From the NCBI RefSeq assembly GCF_000012085.2, contig NC_008710.1:310001-374000 (forward strand): a DNA stretch of 64,000 bases, given 5' to 3'. The stretch comes from Borrelia turicatae 91E135. GTDB lineage: Bacteria; Spirochaetota; Spirochaetia; Borreliales; Borreliaceae. The notes under the pieces were generated by a model. That model was not told where the DNA came from. It was given only the letters and a program-made list of their open reading frames with translations, and did no database searches. The translations under genes and the position numbers were made by a program. Shown here in pieces: positions 57,105-64,000 of the stretch. Within the stretch, counting starts at the first letter, position 1. Every line of letters begins with the position of its first letter.

Positions 57105-57590
57105 CTAAGATTTTCCCATAGACAGGACTTCTTTTATCTTTTGTTTAGCTTCTTCAAAGCTAATTTGCAAGGCTAAACTAATCTCATGTTGCAAAATCAA
57201 TTCAAAATCATTTAAAATTCTTTTCTCATAGAAAGGCAATTCTTTTTGCATAGATTTTGTATACAAAAATTTATACAATTTAGCGGTACTTAATATATCA
57301 CTTTGTTTATAAAAATCATGACTACCATCTTTTATCTTTTTTTGATCTATTTGCTCTTCAAAATCTTTAATGATATTAAAAACTTCTTCTACTTTTTCCT
57401 TACTAACCAAGGCTCTAATTCCAAGATCATCTGCTCTAGAGACTGGAACCATGAAAGTCATTTCATTAAATGGGAAATATATTTCATAATAATCAATAAA
57501 CTCACCATTAAATTCCTTATTTTGAATGTTTTTTATTTTTCCCACCCCCTGCATTGGATAAACTACAGCTTGATCTAATACAAATGCCAT
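57105..57590 (-). CDS. carD: CarD/CdnL-family RNA polymerase-binding regulator
   Basis: CarD-type proteins bind the RNA polymerase beta subunit and stabilise open promoter complexes, often at rRNA promoters. The 161 residues have the Tudor-like N-terminal domain (DQAVVYPMQGVGKIKNI near 6-22, then YYEIYFPFNEMTFMVPVSRADDLGIR near 35-60) and a helical C-terminal DNA-contacting domain (about 65-160). Length and both parts match the family. It is an ordinary single gene in its own small cluster. Confidence 0.92.
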   Translation of the reverse strand: MAFVLDQAVVYPMQGVGKIKNIQNKEFNGEFIDYYEIYFPFNEMTFMVPVSRADDLGIRALVSKEKVEEVFNIIKDFEEQIDQKKIKDGSHDFYKQSDILSTAKLYKFLYTKSMQKELPFYEKRILNDFELILQHEISLALQISFEEAKQKIKEVLSMGKS

Positions 57591-57636
57591 TTCTTTACCT
57601 CATATAAATTTTCACCAATATATAAAATTAAAAAAA

Positions 57637-58230
57637 TCACAAAAATACACTTAAATTAGTTCTAATGCCAAATTTATTTGCATAAAACAAATCCTCAAGA
57701 TAACTATCACTACAAAAACTTATTATCATACTAGGAGTAAGTTTATTAATATTGGCAAAGAACATTTCCTTGTTTCTCTTAACAGCTTTCAAATCATAAT
57801 AACCAATAAAGTTAATCTCTTTATGTGACTCTTTTAATCTTAAAAAATTTCTCTTAGAAATTATTTTATCTTTATCAATAATATAACACGTTTTATATGT
57901 ATTTTCCAGTACGCTCATTAAAACAAGCAAAATCGAATTCGAATCATAACAGCCAATATCGATCCTTTTAAAAAACTTACAAAGGGCTCTTAATAATTTA
58001 GAATTTGAGAAAACAAGTGAAGAATTCCTAACAAGATTTCTAAATTTTTTAAAAAACAAAAATTTTAGCAAAGACTTACAATCAATAAAAATAACCATCG
58101 AATGATATGGATAAGACACAAGATATTCAAATCGACCAATCAATTTATCACTGCTCTTAAATACATCTATTGGAATTCCAAAGAAATAAATCCTATCTGG
58201 TTTTGAATATATATCTTTTAAATTAGCCAT
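57637..58230 (-). CDS. Degenerate WecG/TagA glycosyltransferase-like protein (BB0356 type)
   Basis: A 197-residue soluble protein. The order of segments follows the WecG/TagA/CpsF family: IYFFGIPIDVF near 14, a middle part RNSSLVFSNSKLLRALCKFFKRIDIGCYDSN where the family has the D-G-x-G-V-V and R-x-x-G-x-D block, TCYIIDKDKIISKRNFLRL (family F-L-x-G-G), EINFIGYYD near 140, and NKLTPSMIISFCSDSYLEDLF (family I-N-x-x-x-P-D-I-L-x-V-G-L-G-x-P-x-Q-E). The Gly-rich and P-x-Q-E catalytic signatures are replaced. The match is by eye. It overlaps rsmE by eight bases. Confidence 0.55.
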   Translation of the reverse strand: MANLKDIYSKPDRIYFFGIPIDVFKSSDKLIGRFEYLVSYPYHSMVIFIDCKSLLKFLFFKKFRNLVRNSSLVFSNSKLLRALCKFFKRIDIGCYDSNSILLVLMSVLENTYKTCYIIDKDKIISKRNFLRLKESHKEINFIGYYDLKAVKRNKEMFFANINKLTPSMIISFCSDSYLEDLFYANKFGIRTNLSVFL

Positions 58231-58951
58231 TATTACCCTCTAATAATAATTTAAAATGAGCAAGTGAATAAACAACAGCCGTATCTGCTCTTAAAATTGG
58301 GGTATTAAATCTTACAAATTTAAAATTTAACTTTTTAAAGAAATCAATTTCTGATTTTGAAAAACAACCCTCAGGACCTATTAAAATTCCAATCTTACCA
58401 AAGACACTAATATCATCACCACAACCTAGCAAAACACCTTCTTTATGAGCAACATAATAATTCACAGATGGAGAATAAGAAATGCTAAAAAAATTTTTGT
58501 AAAAATTAAGACTAGGCACTTGGGTATTGCCACTTTGCTTTAAAGCCTCATTAATCAATTTTAAAAATCTTGTACTTTTAAATTCCAAATCATCCATGTC
58601 TATTCTAGCAACAGAATTATCAGCATTAACAATATTTATATGATCTACACCAATTTCAACAACTTGTCTTAAACTTAAATCTAATTTTCTACCCTTAAGA
58701 CTAGATATAAATATACTTACTTCAAAATCACGCTTCTTAAGCATTTCTACCTTAAGAGTAGAGAGTTTAATAAGATTATTATCTATACTAGAAATTTCAG
58801 CAAACCTCACCTCTCTTCCTCCTAAGAGAACATTCAACGTGTCGCCTACCTTAACCCTTCTTACATCAACAAGATAGTGATAAATCTTAACATCATCAAT
58901 AATGATATCATTATCAAATAAACAAGTATCGTCTAAGACTATTTGTTTCAC
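58223..58951 (-). CDS. rsmE: 16S rRNA (uracil-1498-N3)-methyltransferase RsmE
   Basis: This SPOUT-family enzyme methylates U1498 in helix 44 of 16S rRNA. The 242 residues have an N-terminal PUA-like part (YHYLVDVRRVKVGDTLNVLLGG near 24) and the trefoil-knot AdoMet site at ILIGPEGCFSKSEIDFF near 194-210, followed by LRADTAVVYSLAHF near 225-238, where family members have LRxETA; here the Glu is Asp. The start is ATG 58951. It ends inside the BB0356-type start (ATGGCTAA). Confidence 0.94.
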   Translation of the reverse strand: MKQIVLDDTCLFDNDIIIDDVKIYHYLVDVRRVKVGDTLNVLLGGREVRFAEISSIDNNLIKLSTLKVEMLKKRDFEVSIFISSLKGRKLDLSLRQVVEIGVDHINIVNADNSVARIDMDDLEFKSTRFLKLINEALKQSGNTQVPSLNFYKNFFSISYSPSVNYYVAHKEGVLLGCGDDISVFGKIGILIGPEGCFSKSEIDFFKKLNFKFVRFNTPILRADTAVVYSLAHFKLLLEGNNG

Positions 58952-58954
58952 AGA

Positions 58955-60385
58955 TTAATTTTTAGTCCCCTTTACAAGATATTCATAAGCAGCCCTTAAC
59001 GGCTTATCATAATGTAAATTATAAATTGGCATTTCATTGTGTGTGTCTTGATAAAATTGCGAAAATACATAATATCCTAAAATATCCTTATCTATATTAT
59101 GGATCGAATGTTCTTTAAGAATTTTATCCACAAAAGCATCTATTTCTTTCTCAGTAATAGACTTTTTGTTTTTTCTGCTATTTAAAAAATCTTCTACTAA
59201 TTTCTTATCAAGAATTTGTCTGTATGCTAAGACCTCAGTCTCAGAAAACTCTCTCTCCCCAACTTCCAAATCAGGCTTAATACCAATATTATGAATACTA
59301 TGACCAGAAGGAGTATAGTATTTGGAATTTGTAATCTTAAATCCTCCGGTATAGAAAGGTAATATACGTTGAATTACTCCTTTACCATAAGATTTTTCAC
59401 CTATAACATAAACTCTTTGATTATCTTTTAAAGCTCCAACTAAAACCTCCGATGCTGATGCTGAATGTTTATCAATCAAAACAACAATTGGCATGTCCAA
59501 AGGCACTATATGTGAAGAACTAGCCTTGTATTCCACAGGAACCTTAGAATCTCTTGCCCTGGTTGATACAATAAGTCCTTCAGCCAAAATATCATCAGCT
59601 ATCTCTATTGCATCTTGAAGATAACCCCCAGTATTAAATCTTAGATCTAAAATCAAAGATTTGATGTTCTGAGCTTGCAGTTTTTCAAAAGCTTTTTTAA
59701 AATATGTATTAGTATTTGGATTAAAACTTAATATCTTAATATACCCAACACTTTTATTAATAACATCATGTTTAACAGTCTGTATATCTACTTTTTCTCT
59801 AACAAGTTCAAATTCAAGTTTTAAATCTTTATCTCTTAGAACAGAAATTTTAACTTTCGTACCCGCTTTTCCTTTTAAAAGACTACCTACTTGCTCTATT
59901 GTCATTAAAGTAGTACTCTTACCATCAATATCCGTAATGTAATCACCAGACTTAACTCCGGCCTTATAAGCAGGTCCCTCTTCAAAAGCAGTAACAATCA
60001 TTACATAAGAAGCATCAAGAACAGAACTATCAGATTTTACAGGAACATTTTTCTTAACAATAGAAACTCCAATCCCAACATAATTTCCTTCAGTAGTCTT
60101 TGAAATTTCTACTAAATCTTCTTTTGTCAAATATTGCGAATAAGGGTCATTTAATGCTTTAAACATACCTTTTAAAGCACCTTCAAAAATAGCCTCATCA
60201 TCAACAGGCTCAACATAATTCCTCTTAATAAAATTAAAAGCATCCATCATCATTTGACCATAAGTGGATGCAGACATCTTACCTTTAGAAGGATCCGTTT
60301 GTGCAAAGATAGATTCTACAATAACTGAAGAACTGATACTTAAGGCTAATACAAAGTATACAAATACTAAACATTTTTTTTTCAT
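58955..60385 (-). CDS. ctpA: Carboxyl-terminal processing protease CtpA
   Basis: A periplasmic S41-family serine protease with a Ser-Lys dyad. The 476 residues show a signal peptide (cleavage near IFAQ, about residue 29) and a PDZ domain near 95-185 (GIGVSIV, GPAYKAGVKSGDYITDIDG). The protease core has SLILDLRFNTGGYLQDAIEIAD near 243-264, SASASEV with the probable nucleophile Ser 310, and SYGKG with Lys 335. In B. burgdorferi CtpA processes the LysM lipoprotein BB0323, whose ortholog lies at 21604-22725. The start ATG is at 60385. It is divergent from the small membrane-protein gene with 60 bases between. Confidence 0.95.
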   Translation of the reverse strand: MKKKCLVFVYFVLALSISSSVIVESIFAQTDPSKGKMSASTYGQMMMDAFNFIKRNYVEPVDDEAIFEGALKGMFKALNDPYSQYLTKEDLVEISKTTEGNYVGIGVSIVKKNVPVKSDSSVLDASYVMIVTAFEEGPAYKAGVKSGDYITDIDGKSTTLMTIEQVGSLLKGKAGTKVKISVLRDKDLKLEFELVREKVDIQTVKHDVINKSVGYIKILSFNPNTNTYFKKAFEKLQAQNIKSLILDLRFNTGGYLQDAIEIADDILAEGLIVSTRARDSKVPVEYKASSSHIVPLDMPIVVLIDKHSASASEVLVGALKDNQRVYVIGEKSYGKGVIQRILPFYTGGFKITNSKYYTPSGHSIHNIGIKPDLEVGEREFSETEVLAYRQILDKKLVEDFLNSRKNKKSITEKEIDAFVDKILKEHSIHNIDKDILGYYVFSQFYQDTHNEMPIYNLHYDKPLRAAYEYLVKGTKN

Positions 60386-60445
60386 TGAATAATTCCTACA
60401 TAAATAAAACTTGATTTTATCTTCATAATATAATATTTTAAGATT

Positions 60446-60874
60446 ATGTTAAAGACAAATAACTCAAAAACAAAAAGAATAATTACAGGTCTCGTTCTTA
60501 TTTTACAAACAGTCGCAAGCATATTAATACTGTTAGCACTATATGGATTTGCTGAGAGAACAATATTTGTAAATAACTCTTCTATCAAGTTTATGATAGC
60601 ATTCATCATATTCTCACCAGAATTATGTATATCAATATTAACAACAAACTACATTCTGTATGAACAATTCAAAATCCTTCACAACTTAATCATCATAACA
60701 AAAACCTTTCAAATAGTAATGGTTTTTTTACTTATTATATTGGGATTAAGCCTTGACTTATTATATGTATATCAACCATGGATATTTATGCTTTTAGGAA
60801 TAATAATAACTTACACTATATTTAATGCAATGATTTTAATTTTAATAAAAATAAAAGATAAAATAACGGGGTAA
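60446..60874 (+). CDS. Small four-helix membrane protein (BB0360 type)
   Basis: A 142-residue protein with four clear membrane helices at about 13-35, 48-66, 82-105 and 112-135, and short basic loops. No family is recognised. It lies four bases upstream of the MinD/ParA-like gene on the same strand and so belongs to the same unit, which suggests but does not prove a membrane-partner role for that ATPase. The ATG lies in the AT-rich divergent region shared with ctpA; no strong ribosome-binding site is seen. Confidence 0.7.
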   Translation: MLKTNNSKTKRIITGLVLILQTVASILILLALYGFAERTIFVNNSSIKFMIAFIIFSPELCISILTTNYILYEQFKILHNLIIITKTFQIVMVFLLIILGLSLDLLYVYQPWIFMLLGIIITYTIFNAMILILIKIKDKITG

Positions 60875-60878
60875 AGGT

Positions 60879-62012
60879 TTGATTATCATTCCTGTAGCTA
60901 GTGGAAAAGGAGGTGTTGGTAAATCTCTTTTTTCAACAAATATTGCAATTTGTCTTGCAAATGAAGGGAAAAAAGTATTACTTGTCGATCTTGACCTTGG
61001 CGGTTCAAATTTACACTCCATGCTAAATATCATACCTAAGAAGAGTATTGGAACTTTTCTTAAAACAAAAATTCCCTTTAAAGACGTAATAATTGAATCA
61101 GGAATAAAAAATTTAAGCTTTATTGCAGGAGATTCAGATATTCCTGAACTTGCAAATATAGCCATCTTTCAAAAGAAAAAAATAATAAACAACTTAAAAA
61201 ACTTAAGCTATGATTACCTAATAATTGACCTTGGTGCTGGCACAACATTTAATACAATAGATTTCTTTCTAATTTCAAATCGCGGAGTAATAATAACGAT
61301 CCCAACAGTAACAGCAATAATGAATGCTTATTTATTCTTAAAAAATGCAATCTTTAGGCTTATAGCAAAAATATTTACAAAAGAGACAAAAGCATACAAA
61401 CTAATATCTGACATAAAAAAAGACTCTAGCGATTTACAAAGAATATATATACCTAATCTATTACTCAAAATAGAAACTTATGATCCTGAAAGTTATGAAA
61501 AATTTATGAAAAAATTTTCACAGTTTAGTCCTTTCATAATATTTAACATGTTAAACAAACCTGATGACATCAAAAAAATTAAAAAGATACTAAAATCTGC
61601 AAAAGACTATTTAAATATAAATTTACAAAGTATAGGTTCAATTTATAAAGACGAGCTTATTGACAAAGCATTAAACCATAAAATACCAATAACTATTTAT
61701 AAACCAACAAGCTTAACTTCTAAAAGTATTAAAAAAATAGCAAAAAAATTAATTGAACTTGAAACCATAATAAATGATGTAGAACTCTTAAGTGAAGACG
61801 ATCTAAACGAAAGCTATCATTTTGTAATTCAAGAAGCACAAGATGAATACCTAGAAAAATATGCATATCTTGAATCATTACTAATGAACAAAACAATAGA
61901 CAATAATGCAATTATTGATATAATCAAATCTCAACAAAAAGAAATTGCAACATTAAGAAAACAAAATATAATGTTTAAAAAAAAATTATTTGCACAATTA
62001 AAAAAAGACTAA
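60879..62012 (+). CDS. MinD/ParA-family ATPase (BB0361 type, YlxH-like)
   Basis: A 377-residue ATPase with the deviant Walker A SGKGGVGKS at residues 8-16, switch I region VLLVDLDLGGSNLHSML near 34-50, and Walker B YLIIDLGAGTTFNTIDFF near 109-126. The MRP/MinD/FlhG group shares these features. The C-terminal 100 residues are charged and coiled-coil-like. Such proteins position division, flagella or other complexes by ATP-dependent dimerisation on the membrane; the sequence does not decide which. The start is TTG 60879, about seven bases after GGGG. lgt follows after 10 bases. Confidence 0.82.
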   Translation: MIIIPVASGKGGVGKSLFSTNIAICLANEGKKVLLVDLDLGGSNLHSMLNIIPKKSIGTFLKTKIPFKDVIIESGIKNLSFIAGDSDIPELANIAIFQKKKIINNLKNLSYDYLIIDLGAGTTFNTIDFFLISNRGVIITIPTVTAIMNAYLFLKNAIFRLIAKIFTKETKAYKLISDIKKDSSDLQRIYIPNLLLKIETYDPESYEKFMKKFSQFSPFIIFNMLNKPDDIKKIKKILKSAKDYLNINLQSIGSIYKDELIDKALNHKIPITIYKPTSLTSKSIKKIAKKLIELETIINDVELLSEDDLNESYHFVIQEAQDEYLEKYAYLESLLMNKTIDNNAIIDIIKSQQKEIATLRKQNIMFKKKLFAQLKKD

Positions 62013-62022
62013 GGAGAAAAAA

Positions 62023-62982
62023 ATGCCGAATTATATAAATTATCCTAGTTGGTTACATCCTGAAATAATTAAAGGTATTCCAATTACATGGTATAGCCTA
62101 TCTTATATTATCATAATAATAATTTCTTACAAATTCATTTGGTATCAAATACAAACTGATAAAATTAACATAGAAAAAAGTGATTATGAAAAACTAATGT
62201 TTTCGCTTGTTATGGGAGCAATAATTGGCGCAAGACTAACATCTACTTTGATTTATGATAGAAGTGGCATTTACTATACACACCCATGGCTCATCTTTCT
62301 GCCATTCGATCGAAACTGGAATTTCACAGGTTTTAGAGGAATGGCAATACACGGAGGATTTTTCGGAGTAATTATTGCACCAATAATAATGATAAATACC
62401 AAACTTAAAAACACAAATATAAAAAAATACTTCAGAAAGATAACTGATTACGGAGCAATAGCCTTCTCTTCAGGATATATACTTGGAAGATTTGCTAACT
62501 TTGCAAATGCAGAACTTTATGGAAGACCAATGAAAGGCGGTATAATATTTCCCAATGCAGAACTTTTTAAAGTAAGTCAGAAAGGAGTAAGAGAATTTGC
62601 AGAATCAATTGGACTAGAAATATTACCTCACGACTTGTTTATTAACCTACCGAGAATTCCATCACAACTCATTGAGGGATTATTTGAGGGAACTGTAACC
62701 TTTTTATTACTATGGTTTATTTTTAGGAAAATAAAAAGATATGACGGTTTTATCTTTGGAGTATACATAATTCTTTATGGACTATTTAGATTCTTTATCG
62801 AGTACTTAAGAGAGCCAGACAAGGAAATAGGTTTTGTTATAACTTACAAAAAACCTGAGAGCATATTAGATTTCTCATTTTTAAACATATCAATAGGACA
62901 AATATTTTCATTAATTTTAATATTATCTGGAATAATTTGGCTATCATGGGCCAAAACAAGATCGGAAAAATTAAAGAAATAA
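62023..62982 (+). CDS. lgt: Prolipoprotein diacylglyceryl transferase Lgt
   Basis: Lgt attaches diacylglycerol to the lipobox cysteine of prolipoproteins, the first step of lipoprotein maturation; Borrelia is very rich in lipoproteins, several of which are encoded in this window. The 319 residues have about seven membrane helices, HGGFFGVIIAP near 108 (essential His region), the Lgt signature GRFANFANAELYGRP near 154-168, and RIPSQLIEGLFEG near 211. The final helices include YGLFRFFIEYLREPD near 248. ATG is preceded by AAGGAG. Confidence 0.97.
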   Translation: MPNYINYPSWLHPEIIKGIPITWYSLSYIIIIIISYKFIWYQIQTDKINIEKSDYEKLMFSLVMGAIIGARLTSTLIYDRSGIYYTHPWLIFLPFDRNWNFTGFRGMAIHGGFFGVIIAPIIMINTKLKNTNIKKYFRKITDYGAIAFSSGYILGRFANFANAELYGRPMKGGIIFPNAELFKVSQKGVREFAESIGLEILPHDLFINLPRIPSQLIEGLFEGTVTFLLLWFIFRKIKRYDGFIFGVYIILYGLFRFFIEYLREPDKEIGFVITYKKPESILDFSFLNISIGQIFSLILILSGIIWLSWAKTRSEKLKK

Positions 62983-63033
62983 ATCACAAAATATAGATTT
63001 ATACCAAAATTAATATAAATTTATTTAAATAAG

Positions 63034-64000
63034 ATGAAAAATCCAAATGCAATTGTAATATCTGAAGGAACAATTAATGATAATGATATTACAAAGATCA
63101 AATCTATTTTTAAAATATCACAAATAGTAAAATCTAGAAAAAATATCTCTAGCGAATACATCAAACAAAGTAATATTAAATTTGCTATTATTTATAACCA
63201 CAAAAGACCAATAGATTTTTCAATCAATATGGCAAATGACTTAAAAAGCATTAATAACATTCATTCTATTATCATAGACAACAAATCTATAGACGAAGCA
63301 ATATATAGACCAAATTACATAGAAATATTAAAAAATATCAGTGAATTAAACGATAAAAACAAACTAATACAACAAAAAAAACTTTATTATGACAATAACA
63401 ATGCTAATCTTGATTTTTTCTTAAATCTATCTGAACTTATTCAAGAAATAGTGATCATTACAAATACTGACAATGATATCATTTATATTAACGAAAAAGG
63501 AAGCAAAGAACTTGAACTCCCAATAAAGATTGGAGGCAAAACAAATAAAATAAGTGACATCAATATCATGGATTTAGAAAAAAATACAAAAATAGATTTA
63601 AGTTACAATATAAACGATATTCCCGAATTCAAAAACATACTAATAACCGACTGCCTTTTAAAGATTAAGAATAACAAAAAATTAATAGTAGACTTATTTA
63701 TCAGTACAATTGCTCAAAACAATATTGATAAATTAATTACAATAAAAGACATATCAGAGTTAAAATCTAAACACAATATTCAAGATCTCACAATTATCGA
63801 TCAACAAACAGATCTGTATAACATTAAAGGACTTGAAAAGCTATTGATAAATCAAATTGAATCTTCTTATAAAAAAATATATTTATTTGATCTGGATTTA
63901 CACATAAATACAGAATGTAAATATAAAGACAAGAAAGCCAACTCCGACTTAAAGATACTTAAGAAAATTACTTCGAGAATAATGTCATTTTATTCAGAAT
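63034..64000 (+). CDS. pdeA: Cyclic di-GMP phosphodiesterase PdeA, N-terminal part (cut by window edge)
   Basis: The visible 322 residues start MKNPNAIVISEG with no signal peptide. Residues about 125-235 resemble a PAS sensor (IVIITNTDNDIIYINEKGSKEL, a typical PAS N-terminal pattern). From about 245 a GGDEF-like fold begins (LTIIDQQTDLYNIKGLEKLL, matching D-x-L-T-G-L-x-N-x-x-G), with the first nucleotide-binding residues altered. In B. burgdorferi the gene after lgt (BB0363, PdeA) has a C-terminal EAL domain that degrades c-di-GMP; that part is outside the window. The start ATG has only AAAT/AAG bases before it. Confidence 0.8.
   Translation, partial: MKNPNAIVISEGTINDNDITKIKSIFKISQIVKSRKNISSEYIKQSNIKFAIIYNHKRPIDFSINMANDLKSINNIHSIIIDNKSIDEAIYRPNYIEILKNISELNDKNKLIQQKKLYYDNNNANLDFFLNLSELIQEIVIITNTDNDIIYINEKGSKELELPIKIGGKTNKISDINIMDLEKNTKIDLSYNINDIPEFKNILITDCLLKIKNNKKLIVDLFISTIAQNNIDKLITIKDISELKSKHNIQDLTIIDQQTDLYNIKGLEKLLINQIESSYKKIYLFDLDLHINTECKYKDKKANSDLKILKKITSRIMSFYSE

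Overview
This window is a stretch of the linear chromosome of a Borrelia (Borreliella) spirochaete. The evidence is the very low GC content, the gene content and the gene order. The division cluster, an RfuABCD-type riboflavin transporter, the flagellar-collar protein gene flcA, a chromosomal oppA-oppA-oppBCDF locus, gatCAB, ctpA, lgt and a c-di-GMP phosphodiesterase gene occur in the order I recall for B. burgdorferi BB0299 to BB0363. I use BB numbers from memory as ortholog labels, not as search results. I cannot settle the species. Only two oppA genes precede oppB, whereas B. burgdorferi has three plus a relic, so this is probably another member of the genus, perhaps of the relapsing-fever group.

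Layout. (1) 1-13.7 kb, minus strand: one long tightly packed unit, read from right to left, rlmE, cheW, nadK, recN, three Borrelia-type genes (BB0309, BB0308, BB0307), rsmH, ftsL, murF, mraY, ftsW, ftsQ, ftsA and ftsZ (cut by the window edge). It is a trimmed division and cell-wall cluster. (2) 13.7-15.5 kb, plus: a prenyl diphosphate synthase and a secreted TPR protein. (3) 15.4-21.1 kb, minus: a four-gene riboflavin ABC importer (rfuA-D) and a secreted FecR-like protein. (4) 21.2-23.2 kb, plus: a truncated duplicate of a lipoprotein gene, the intact LysM lipoprotein (BB0323 type) and a BamD-like lipoprotein (BB0324 type). (5) 23.2-28.2 kb, minus: a secreted vWA protein, FlcA and an acyltransferase. 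(6) 28.3-36.1 kb, plus: the oligopeptide importer. (7) 36.2-39.3 kb: a P26-like protein, enolase, and ribosomal proteins S9 and L13. (8) 39.4-47.3 kb, minus: lolA, a RodZ-like gene, a UvrD/PcrA helicase, gatC, gatA, gatB and an aminotransferase-like relic. (9) 47.5-51.2 kb, plus: RqcH/NFACT, pyruvate kinase and a MEMO-like protein. (10) 51.2-60.4 kb, mostly minus: L28, several Borrelia-specific membrane or exported proteins, CarD, a degenerate WecG/TagA-like protein, RsmE and CtpA. (11) 60.4-64 kb, plus: a small membrane protein, a MinD/ParA ATPase, Lgt and the 5' half of pdeA.

Most of this is conserved core chromosome. I see no phage, insertion sequence, CRISPR array or tRNA. The most unusual items are: a tandem, prematurely stopped copy of the BB0323-type lipoprotein gene with its own leader hairpins; a MEMO-family gene with no ATG, GTG or TTG start, whose best initiation site is an ATA overlapping the pyruvate kinase stop; an aminotransferase that seems to have lost its PLP-binding core and is coupled to gatB; a WecG/TagA-like relic; a prenyl synthase with an altered second Asp motif and a possibly leaderless mRNA; and near-identical blocks shared by the two oppA genes.
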